Notes under the pieces: model-generated | The model's database searches: none | Seen by the model: the letters and a program-made list of their open reading frames with translations, nothing else | Told to the model about the DNA's origin: nothing | Made by a program: the position numbers and the translations under genes | In this document: positions 1-4,197 of the stretch, piece after piece | Position numbering within the stretch: the stretch's first letter is position 1 | Layout of the letters: the number at the start of each line of letters is the position of its first letter | Source of the DNA: Patescibacteria group bacterium | GTDB lineage: Bacteria > Patescibacteriota > Minisyncoccia > Phycocordibacterales > JANLHH01 | Assembly: GCA_024654605.1 (NCBI GenBank) | Contig: JANLHH010000147.1 | Span: forward strand, 1 to 7,551 | DNA length: 7,551 bases | Direction: 5' to 3'

Positions 1-1
1 A

Positions 2-277
2 TGGCAAGACATCGGGATTATGATTATTCAATGGGCTTTTTTCTTCGCGCTCATACCAACCGTGTTGAGCGGAGATAAGCCGCCTTTTTTCACAAGTCTT
101 TTTAATGGGATCCTTCTCCTTTTTCTCGCGATCATTTTCTCCACGCTGCATCTTTGGGGTAGTGTGGCAAGTACGCTTCTTGTGGGCGGAACGTGGTTTT
201 TTATCGGATTTCAAAAATATCGTATCGAGAGCAAAACGAAGTTGCTTGCGGCATCAGCGCAAAAAATTAAACCGTAG
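2..277 (+). CDS. C-terminal part of a small three-helix membrane protein, function unknown
   Basis: The reading frame is open to the left edge, so the gene is probably cut off there. The codons before the first in-frame ATG (position 20) read WQDIGI, which looks like protein and not leader sequence. The visible 91 residues contain three hydrophobic stretches: around residues 5-22 (ending in the LIPT motif), 33-49 and 52-69. A polar loop with GDKPP lies between the first two, and the tail is basic and ends in KIKP. This fits a roughly 90-100 residue three-helix inner-membrane protein of a kind often left as hypothetical in Parcubacteria-like genomes. The topology is reminiscent of half-transporters such as SemiSWEET, but I see no diagnostic motif and do not assign that function. 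The gene ends shortly before the palindrome at 312-345. Confidence 0.7.
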   Translation, partial: WQDIGIMIIQWAFFFALIPTVLSGDKPPFFTSLFNGILLLFLAIIFSTLHLWGSVASTLLVGGTWFFIGFQKYRIESKTKLLAASAQKIKP

Positions 278-293
278 ATTTTTCATAAAAACG

Positions 294-302
294 TGTTACA
301 AT
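294..302 (+). promoter_or_regulatory. Possible extended -10 promoter before the palindrome
   Basis: TG (294-295), one base, then TACAAT (297-302) match an extended -10 element. No good -35 is visible. The predicted +1 near 309 lies directly before the palindrome at 312-345, so any transcript would begin with that hairpin. This may be a chance match or the promoter of the structured region at 350-539. Confidence 0.3.
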
Positions 303-311
303 ATGCCCATA

Positions 312-345
312 TTAAAACAGCCCCGCCGCGGCGGGGCTGTTTTAA
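312..345. terminator. Perfect 17-bp palindrome, probable bidirectional terminator
   Basis: The two 17-nt arms are exact reverse complements. The core is GC-rich (CCCCGCCG/CGGCGGGG) and is flanked by TTAAAACAG and CTGTTTTAA. The A-tract on one side and T-tract on the other would serve transcripts arriving from either strand. It lies 34 nt after the stop of the upstream membrane protein gene. The T-run is only four bases before it turns into A residues, so termination strength is uncertain. Confidence 0.6.
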
Positions 346-349
346 AAAA

Positions 350-370
350 GGCCCTATCGTCTAACGGTTA
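350..370 (+). repeat. Exact copy of the 5' 21 nt of tRNA-Glu
   Basis: These 21 bases are identical to 540-560, which is the acceptor 5' strand, the linker, the D-stem 5' strand and most of the D-loop of the tRNA-Glu gene. The match stops within the D-loop. The two copies are 190 nt apart in the same orientation. Weaker similarity to the 3' half of the tRNA appears later, at 467-502. This suggests that the segment is a duplicated tRNA interrupted by foreign or expanded sequence. Confidence 0.85.
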
Positions 371-507
371 TTGGAATGAAAAGCAAACTGCTTTGCTTTT
401 CATCCGGTTCCGAGGGTAGCGAGGAAATTGCCGTTGTTGAACGGAGTGAAACAGGCAATAGGGTAAGCCTTGCAAAGGCGATGTCTCGATTAACCCGGTA
501 GGTAGAC
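371..507 (+). other. Hairpin-rich region following the tRNA copy; possible disrupted tRNA or structured RNA
   Basis: Three nearly contiguous hairpins can be read. The first (373-405) has 14 base pairs with one bulged A and a CTGC loop. The second (408-426) has TTCC/GGAA around an 11-nt loop. The third (427-459) has ATTGCC/GGCAAT outside, TGTT/AACA inside and another 11-nt loop. The two 11-nt loops share the pattern GARNGNAGYGA. After them, 467-480 reads GCCTT-GCA-AAGGCG, which matches the tRNA anticodon arm at 568-581 except for the middle three bases. TCGATT (486-491) and GGTAGG (497-502) then echo the T-loop and the acceptor 3' strand. Seen together with 350-370, this resembles a tRNA gene carrying an insertion of roughly 95 nt in its D-arm, with a decayed 3' half. 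No ORF is visible. Whether it is transcribed is unknown. Confidence 0.45.
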
Positions 508-530
508 AACCACGTACATTTCATTACAAT
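503..530 (+). promoter_or_regulatory. Promoter of tRNA-Glu
   Basis: The -35 box is TAGACA (503-508), separated by 16 bp from the -10 box TACAAT (525-530). Each differs from the sigma-70 type consensus at one base. The predicted +1 near 537 is only about 3 nt before the mature tRNA 5' end. Confidence 0.75.
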
Positions 531-539
531 TTCATATAC

Positions 540-611
540 GGCCCTATCGTCTAACGGTTAGGACATCGCCTTCTCAAGGCGGCAATCGGGGTTCGATTCC
601 CCGTAGGGTCA
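540..611 (+). tRNA. tRNA-Glu (anticodon CTC)
   Basis: The 72-nt sequence folds into a standard cloverleaf. The acceptor pairs GGCCCTA with TAGGGTC, including one G-U. The D-arm is GTC/GAC. The anticodon stem TCGCC/GGCGG carries the loop TTCTCAA, with CTC at 573-575. The variable loop is short, and the T-arm is CGGGG/CCCCG around TTCGATT. The discriminator base is A, and CCA is not encoded, so the 3' end must be added by a nucleotidyltransferase. CTC reads GAG codons. Most bacteria rely mainly on the TTC isoacceptor, so a separate CTC gene implies a larger tRNA set here. The gene has its own promoter, and no terminator is seen before the next gene. Confidence 0.95.
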
Positions 612-648
612 CAGGTTTGAACGTAGTAAAAAGCTGTTACTAGATTAT

Positions 649-918
649 ATGAGTGCTCAAACGTTGTTTTCTTGCTCCGTTATAAACGTGGTAAAAAATA
701 TCCCGAAGGGGAAGACGATGTCGTATGGAGAAGTAGCCAGACGCGCCGGTTTTCCCGGTGCGGCGAGAGCGGTTGGATCTCTTATGAAGAACAATCACGA
801 CAAGGGTGTGCCATGTCACAGGGTTATTCGTGCAGATGGCGGGGTAGGGCAGTACAACAACGGAGGAGAGGAGGTGAAAGCCGCACTTCTGCGAAAAGAG
901 GCAATGTTCATGAAGTAA
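649..918 (+). CDS. MGMT-family (Ogt C-terminal domain) alkylated-DNA repair protein
   Basis: This 89-residue protein consists only of the DNA-binding and active-site domain of O6-alkylguanine-DNA alkyltransferases. That family transfers alkyl groups from O6-alkylguanine to its own cysteine. Visible motifs are PKGKTMSYGEVAR (residues 19-31), with Tyr26 at the position of human MGMT Tyr114, and the helix-turn-helix GAARAVGSLMKNN (37-49) with arginine finger Arg40. The active site is PCHRVIRADG (55-64), with the nucleophile expected at Cys56. The tail GVGQYNNGG...LLRKE carries Glu84, equivalent to the conserved hydrogen-bonding Glu. Because Cys56 is present, it is not an alkyltransferase-like (ATL) protein. 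The N-terminal ribonuclease-like domain of full-length Ogt is missing, as in other short bacterial MGMT proteins. No Shine-Dalgarno precedes the ATG. Transcription may come from the tRNA promoter or from a weak TTGAAC (617-622) and TAGATT (641-646) pair, whose predicted +1 would fall just after the ATG. Confidence 0.92.
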   Translation: MSAQTLFSCSVINVVKNIPKGKTMSYGEVARRAGFPGAARAVGSLMKNNHDKGVPCHRVIRADGGVGQYNNGGEEVKAALLRKEAMFMK

Positions 919-929
919 GTAAACATACC

Positions 930-1190
930 ATGATGGAAAAATTTGAGAAAGAAAATCCTTTTATGCAGAGGTATGAAACCGATAAAGAGCTTAAAGAGGC
1001 GATAGACAAGAAGATCGGCCGGCCGCTGAACTGGCAGCTGCTTAAAAAAACCGAAAGCGAAGCGCTCTATGCCGGCATTGATCCGGTCCTGGAAACGGTG
1101 TATGTGATCTCAAGCAAAGAACATGACAGTGTTTTTGTGGAAACATTCGGTTCCCTTAGCGAAGCGCTCGCTTCCGCTCAAGAAAAGTAG
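930..1190 (+). CDS. Small hypothetical protein (86 aa)
   Basis: I do not recognise this protein. It starts 11 nt after the MGMT stop codon, so the two are probably co-transcribed. Two consecutive ATG codons (930 and 933) could start it. Reading begins MMEKFEKENP, is rich in Lys and Glu, and includes the segments KELKEAIDKKIGRPLNW and ETVYVISSKEHDSVFVETFGSLSEAL. The pattern suggests an alpha/beta fold, with a helical N-terminal half and a beta-strand around VETVYVIS followed by a final helix. There is no signal peptide or membrane segment. The same frame is open further upstream through the MGMT gene, but that part reads as a typical out-of-frame shadow. A terminator follows at 1219-1240. Confidence 0.72.
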   Translation: MMEKFEKENPFMQRYETDKELKEAIDKKIGRPLNWQLLKKTESEALYAGIDPVLETVYVISSKEHDSVFVETFGSLSEALASAQEK

Positions 1191-1218
1191 AGAAGCTTTG
1201 GGTAAGAGGTAAAGATAT

Positions 1219-1240
1219 CCTTTCTCGCGAGAGGTTTTTT
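1219..1240 (+). terminator. Intrinsic terminator after the MGMT unit
   Basis: A 6-bp stem (CCTTTC with GAGAGG, one G-U pair) around a TCGC loop is followed directly by six T residues. It lies 29 nt after the stop of the small hypothetical gene and closes the tRNA/MGMT/small-ORF region. Confidence 0.75.
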
Positions 1241-1258
1241 CTTGGCTACAAATTTCCA

Positions 1259-1286
1259 TTGACTTCCTTTTTTGGGGGAGTAGTAT
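1259..1286 (+). promoter_or_regulatory. Promoter of gam
   Basis: The -35 box is TTGACT (1259-1264), followed by a 16-bp spacer and the -10 box TAGTAT (1281-1286). The predicted +1 is near 1293. The ATG at 1285 would therefore lie upstream of the transcript, which supports the start at 1330. Confidence 0.6.
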
Positions 1287-1315
1287 GGCGCTAGTATTCA
1301 ACTACGTTCTTTCAC

Positions 1316-1321
1316 AAGGGG
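1316..1321 (+). promoter_or_regulatory. Ribosome binding site that sets the gam start
   Basis: AAGGGG is placed 8 nt before the ATG at 1330. The longer alternative start at 1285 has no comparable site and overlaps the -10 box. Confidence 0.7.
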
Positions 1322-1329
1322 TATTTGCG

Positions 1330-1878
1330 ATGGCTACCACAAGACAGCAGGTGGAAAAAGCGTTTTCTCGGATTGCCGGCATGCTTAAGCGATTGGCGAA
1401 ATATGTAGAGGAGATCGGGAAAGAAGGAGAAGCGATCCGTACAATCAAAAAAGAGTACGACAAACAGATTACGCAGTTGCGTAAAGAAGGGCAAAGCAAG
1501 GTGAGTCCGCATGAAAAAAGGCGGGAAAAACTGTTCAATGATCTGCTTCGTCTCGCGCTTCCCAATTGGAAGGGGCTGGTGAACAAAGGGAAAGAAACGA
1601 TCGAGCTTTCCACCGGAACAATTCAGAGCCGATTGGCGGCGCTTCCCAAAGTGACAGTACTTGATGAGGAGAAGGCGGTCAAAGCGCTTTTACGAAAAGG
1701 ATTTCGTGACTGCGTGCGCGTCATCAAAGAAGTTGACAAGGAGATGATACAGAAGAAGCCCGATGTCGCAAAAGGTATCAGGTGGATTTCAATGGAGCGT
1801 TCACGCACCCTCACGGTCAAACCCATAAAAGGGGTTGTATTGGCACGTTCTTTGGAAAAAATGTCAGAGAAGATTTAG
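1330..1878 (+). CDS. gam: Host-nuclease inhibitor Gam-like DNA-end-binding protein
   Basis: The 182-residue protein matches the phage Mu Gam family (Phage_Mu_Gam) in length and architecture. Residues about 1-70 form a long charged helix, predicted coiled coil. A central segment (about 75-130) contains the characteristic strand-turn pattern ELSTGTIQSRLAALPKVTV. The C-terminal part has CVRVIKEVDKEMIQKKP...GIRWISMER, which lines up with FIRTKQEINKEAILLEP...GVAGITVKS of Mu Gam as I remember it. Mu Gam binds double-stranded DNA ends as a dimer, blocks exonucleases such as RecBCD, and is structurally related to Ku. The gene is a single unit with its own promoter and terminator. No transposase, capsid or other phage gene is nearby, so this may be a resident chromosomal copy used in end protection or repair. 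Assignment to the family is firm; the cellular role is inference. Confidence 0.88.
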   Translation: MATTRQQVEKAFSRIAGMLKRLAKYVEEIGKEGEAIRTIKKEYDKQITQLRKEGQSKVSPHEKRREKLFNDLLRLALPNWKGLVNKGKETIELSTGTIQSRLAALPKVTVLDEEKAVKALLRKGFRDCVRVIKEVDKEMIQKKPDVAKGIRWISMERSRTLTVKPIKGVVLARSLEKMSEKI

Positions 1879-1896
1879 ACACATAAGATATTTTAT

Positions 1897-1919
1897 GGCC
1901 GATCACGATCGGCCTTTTT
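1897..1919 (+). terminator. Intrinsic terminator of gam
   Basis: A perfect 8-bp stem, GGCCGATC / GATCGGCC with a 2-nt centre (AC), is followed by five T residues. It lies 18 nt after the gam stop codon. Confidence 0.9.
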
Positions 1920-1930
1920 ATTTGATATTA

Positions 1931-1958
1931 TTGACAAATTCTTTGTGTCTGGTATAAA
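1931..1958 (+). promoter_or_regulatory. Near-consensus promoter of the 39-codon unit
   Basis: The -35 box is a perfect TTGACA (1931-1936). A 16-bp spacer separates it from TATAAA (1953-1958), one base from consensus. This is among the strongest promoters in the window. The predicted +1 is near 1965, giving a leader of about 104 nt. Confidence 0.85.
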
Positions 1959-1964
1959 AAATAT

Positions 1965-2068
1965 ACCTTTAAAGCCGACCTTTTGATGGCTTTGAGGGGG
2001 AGCTTCGGTCATTTGACCGAAGCTGCTATACGCCAATCCAACTGCCAATCCAACAGGAGGAGTACGCG
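1965..2068 (+). promoter_or_regulatory. Structured 5' leader of the 39-codon ORF
   Basis: The leader contains a small hairpin (AAAGCC 1971-1976 with GGCTTT 1988-1993). A perfect 10-bp hairpin with loop ATTT follows (2001-2010 with 2015-2024) and has no T-tract, so it is not a simple terminator. Two tandem copies of GCCAATCCAAC (2032-2042 and 2044-2054) run directly into the Shine-Dalgarno AGGAGG (2055-2060). The arrangement could control translation or stabilise the mRNA. No known riboswitch class is recognised. Confidence 0.5.
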
Positions 2069-2188
2069 ATGAAAAGACCACGCACTCGTGCCGGCCCCAT
2101 GCCGGCAAACAGAGCTCTTTTGTTCACGACCGCTGGAAAGCGAACCATCAACCTCGGCATCAGCATCGGCGGCGGCCACAGCGGCTAG
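2069..2188 (+). CDS. Small basic peptide (39 aa), unknown function
   Basis: A perfect AGGAGG lies 8 nt before the ATG, with a near-consensus promoter upstream and a strong terminator downstream. The 39-residue product starts MKRPRTRAGPMPANRALLF and ends NLGISIGGGHSG. It has seven Lys or Arg and no acidic residue, which suggests nucleic-acid or ribosome binding, or a secreted cationic peptide. The hydrophobic content is too low for a membrane helix. Codons favour C in the third position (ATC, GGC, ACC, AAC), much as in the LysM gene, which fits high expression. A 7-bp GC hairpin (2089-2095 with 2101-2107) lies inside the ORF. I recognise no family, and no maturation enzyme is nearby to support a modified-peptide precursor. 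A dual-function or mainly non-coding RNA remains possible. Confidence 0.65.
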   Translation: MKRPRTRAGPMPANRALLFTTAGKRTINLGISIGGGHSG

Positions 2189-2239
2189 CAGCCAAGTTGC
2201 AGCGCAACTGACTCGCGGCGCTTAAATAAACAGCGTGTC

Positions 2240-2269
2240 CCCCGAAGCATTACTGCTTCGGGGTTTTTT
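2240..2269 (+). terminator. Intrinsic terminator of the 39-codon unit
   Basis: A perfect 10-bp stem, CCCCGAAGCA / TGCTTCGGGG around TTAC, is followed by six T residues. A second small hairpin (AGTTGC 2195-2200 with GCAACT 2204-2209) lies between the stop codon and this terminator. Confidence 0.92.
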
Positions 2270-2306
2270 CAATTTTGTTTGCTTTTTGTTGGATACTGCG
2301 CGGTGT

Positions 2307-2335
2307 TTGACATAATAAAAAAAGAGTTTAATAAT
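2307..2335 (+). promoter_or_regulatory. Promoter of the DUF3135-like gene
   Basis: A perfect TTGACA (2307-2312) is followed by 17 bp and AATAAT (2330-2335), one base from consensus. The predicted +1 near 2342 gives a leader of about 31 nt with a strong Shine-Dalgarno. Confidence 0.75.
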
Positions 2336-2372
2336 ATATGTAGTTACCGCACACTCGAAAAGGAGGTGTGTC

Positions 2373-2717
2373 ATGAGAGCTTCTTGTAAGATCACCGTCA
2401 GTTCTCGCTACGACTATTTATTCAAACTCTACCAAGCTGACCCGAAGGAGTTTGAACGGCATACTCAGGCAATGATTGAAGCGCAGATACAAAACGCGCC
2501 TCCCCACTTGCAATTGAAGTTGCGCGCCCTGCAGTCCGTGGTTTATGACGAACTTTCCCACTATAAACATCCCGTCGCGCGGATGAATCGCATAGTGGAA
2601 TTGTTCTGGAAAAAAGCCATTGAACTTCGGGATGCGCTGAACGGTTCTTTATCTAAGCACGTACCGAAACCAAAAAGGCAAGACGCGGAGATCATTTCAC
2701 TTTTTAAGAAAGACTAA
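2373..2717 (+). CDS. DUF3135-like protein (114 aa)
   Basis: Residues about 12-91 (YDYLFKLYQADPKEFERHTQ through FWKKAIELRDALNG) resemble the DUF3135 family. Those proteins are small, all-helical and of unknown function, with a typical pattern of a DP-x-FE segment, an AP-x-HLQ-x-(K/R)LRALQ core and a helix ending in ALNG. The core here reads NAPPHLQLKLRALQSVV (about residues 41-57). After the domain comes a basic linker (KHVPKPKRQD) and a short tail, EIISLFKKD. No signal peptide or membrane segment is present, so it is likely cytosolic. The start is secured by AGGAGG (2361-2366) 6 nt before the ATG. The gene has its own promoter and terminator. Family assignment is from memory of the motif pattern and should be treated as probable. 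Confidence 0.75.
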   Translation: MRASCKITVSSRYDYLFKLYQADPKEFERHTQAMIEAQIQNAPPHLQLKLRALQSVVYDELSHYKHPVARMNRIVELFWKKAIELRDALNGSLSKHVPKPKRQDAEIISLFKKD

Positions 2718-2724
2718 GTCCTAT

Positions 2725-2752
2725 CCCGAGATCAAGATGATCCCGGGTTTTT
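2725..2752 (+). terminator. Intrinsic terminator of the DUF3135-like gene
   Basis: CCCGAGATC pairs with GATCCCGGG around a 5-nt loop, with one A-C mismatch, and is followed by five T residues. The next -35 box begins two bases after the T-tract. Confidence 0.85.
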
Positions 2753-2753
2753 C

Positions 2754-2782
2754 TTGACATAAACAAAATATTTCGGCATAAT
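2754..2782 (+). promoter_or_regulatory. Promoter of glgC
   Basis: A perfect TTGACA (2754-2759), a 17-bp spacer and CATAAT (2777-2782, one mismatch) are present. The predicted +1 near 2789 gives a leader of about 61 nt that includes AAAGGAG (2836-2842) 7 nt before the ATG. Confidence 0.85.
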
Positions 2783-2849
2783 CCATCCAGATTTTTTGCT
2801 CTTTGAATCTCTTGTATTCCAATGAAAAACACACCAAAGGAGATGGATC

Positions 2850-4076
2850 ATGTATCTATTGAATGATGTTATCGGTGTTGTTCTTGCCGGTGGAAGAGGG
2901 AATCGGTTGTTGCCGCTCACTGCGGTGCGCGCAAAACCTTCCGTGCCGTTTGGTGGAAAATGGATCATTGCGGATCTCGCGTTATGGAGTCTCTATAACT
3001 CCGGGATCAGGACCATCAAAGTTCTTGCGCAATATATCTCGCAACCGCTGATCCAGCACATGCAAAGAAGTTGGCCGCTTCGTCCGCACGGTGAACCATA
3101 CGTAGAGGTGGTTCCCGCTCAGATGCGCGTGCATGACGATTGGTATCTTGGGACCGCAGATGCGGTGTATCAAAACCTGGATCTCATTTGCAGAGACAGC
3201 GGATGCTTTCCACTCACCGCTATTTTTGCGGCCGATCATGTCTTTAAGATCGATGTGGGGCAAATGCGCGAGTTTCATGATGCAAAAGGCTCACAGTTCA
3301 CGGTATGCGTTAAGGAGATGTCGACAGACGCCGCTGCCGGTAAATTTGGCATTCTTATCGTTGATGAAAAGGATCGTGTCGTCGGCTTTGAGGAAAAGCC
3401 GGAAAAGCCAAAAGAAATACCCGCGAAGCCGGGCTTCTGCTACGCTTCCATGGGTAATTATCTGGCAGACTCGCTCCTTTTGAAAGAGGCACTGGAAAAA
3501 GATGCCCGTGATGAATCTTCAAGTCATGATTTCGGGAATGATGTCATTCCCGAAATGATCCGTAGCGGTGTGAGGATGTTTGCGTATAATTTCGCACACA
3601 ACAAAGTACCGGGACAAGAAGGGCCGTACTGGGTTGATGTGGGAACCATCAAGTCGTATTGGGCGGCAAATATGGACCTTGTGGGTCCATTGCCGGTACT
3701 CAATCTGTACTCCGAAGAATGGCCCATTTTGCCGCGTCCCGACAGTTTGCCGCCTGCAAAGTATGCGCGTGCGGGAAACTATGAATATATGCTCGCAGGG
3801 GGAGGATGTATTATTGATGGTGCAACTATAAGCAAAGCCGTGCTTGGCAGAAAGGTTCGCGTTTCTCAAGGCGCCGAGATTGAAGAGTCCATTCTTTTTT
3901 CGGGAGTAACCATCGGAGAGGACGTGCGCATAAGGAAAGCGATCGTTGATGAAAGCAATCATATTCCGAACGGCACGCGCATTGGTTATTCGGAAGAGGA
4001 AGACAGGGCGAGAGGTTTCAAGGTAAAAGACGACATCACGATAGTTCCCTATAATTTTTCTTTCACGAAGAAGTAG
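2850..4076 (+). CDS. glgC: Glucose-1-phosphate adenylyltransferase (GlgC-type nucleotidyltransferase)
   Basis: GlgC makes ADP-glucose from ATP and glucose 1-phosphate, the committed step of bacterial glycogen synthesis. At 408 residues it is slightly shorter than E. coli GlgC (431). The N-terminal nucleotidyltransferase domain (about 1-280) shows LAGGRGNRLLPLT (12-24) with RAKPSVPFGGK (27-37), WYLGTADAVYQNL (98-110), ADHVFKID (128-135) and FEEKP (180-184). Lys183 in FEEKP is at the sugar-phosphate-binding lysine position. Further motifs are ASMGNY (199-204), HDFGNDVIPEM (226-236) and YWVDVGT (260-266). The C-terminal part (about 320-395) has the hexapeptide left-handed beta-helix pattern. The N-terminal extension is short, and Val26 occupies the position of E. 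coli allosteric Lys39, so activation probably differs. No glgA, glgB or glgP is adjacent. Other NDP-sugar pyrophosphorylases are possible but fit less well. Confidence 0.9.
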   Translation: MYLLNDVIGVVLAGGRGNRLLPLTAVRAKPSVPFGGKWIIADLALWSLYNSGIRTIKVLAQYISQPLIQHMQRSWPLRPHGEPYVEVVPAQMRVHDDWYLGTADAVYQNLDLICRDSGCFPLTAIFAADHVFKIDVGQMREFHDAKGSQFTVCVKEMSTDAAAGKFGILIVDEKDRVVGFEEKPEKPKEIPAKPGFCYASMGNYLADSLLLKEALEKDARDESSSHDFGNDVIPEMIRSGVRMFAYNFAHNKVPGQEGPYWVDVGTIKSYWAANMDLVGPLPVLNLYSEEWPILPRPDSLPPAKYARAGNYEYMLAGGGCIIDGATISKAVLGRKVRVSQGAEIEESILFSGVTIGEDVRIRKAIVDESNHIPNGTRIGYSEEEDRARGFKVKDDITIVPYNFSFTKK

Positions 4077-4097
4077 CTCTTTTTTGTTTTGTTCACA

Positions 4098-4124
4098 CCG
4101 GCCTTTTACAGGCCGGCTTTTTTT
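4098..4124 (+). terminator. Intrinsic terminator of glgC
   Basis: A perfect 7-bp stem, CCGGCCT / AGGCCGG with loop TTTAC, is followed by C and then seven T residues. It lies 21 nt after the glgC stop codon. Confidence 0.92.
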
Positions 4125-4182
4125 ATGAGCGACGAAGGGTGAATGATATTCGTGAAGCGGGCTTTCGGCGCCTGTGATTGCC

Positions 4183-4191
4183 TGATATCAT
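4183..4191 (+). promoter_or_regulatory. Extended -10 promoter of truB-mpg
   Basis: TG, one base and TATCAT (4186-4191) form an extended -10 element with one mismatch and no clear -35 box. Counting seven bases from the end of the -10 puts +1 at 4198, the G of the truB GTG codon. The upstream terminator means that this operon needs a promoter in 4125-4197, and this is the best candidate. Confidence 0.55.
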
Positions 4192-4197
4192 AGGAAG

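Noticed and set aside
350..507. Group I intron in a tRNA
   Set aside because: The break is in the D-loop instead of the anticodon loop, and I cannot find the conserved P7/P3 core sequences.
672..929. Upstream extension of the 86-residue ORF through the MGMT gene
   Set aside because: It is the shifted frame of a clear MGMT coding region. The composition is odd (Arg/Ser/Gly-rich) and unlike a protein domain.
1285..1329. Longer gam start at the ATG at 1285
   Set aside because: It overlaps the predicted -10 box and has no suitable Shine-Dalgarno, while 1330 has AAGGGG at 8 nt.
1893..2108. Minus-strand ORF across the gam terminator and the 39-codon unit leader
   Set aside because: It runs through a terminator, a promoter and hairpins that all read on the plus strand. 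The encoded sequence has no recognisable pattern.
1965..2269. tmRNA, RNase P RNA, SRP RNA or 6S RNA
   Set aside because: The length is in a possible range, but none of the conserved core sequences of these RNAs is present, and there is a consensus ribosome binding site with an ORF.
3519..3962. Minus-strand open frame opposite glgC
   Set aside because: It is the shadow of a conserved GlgC reading frame, with no ribosome binding site or motifs.
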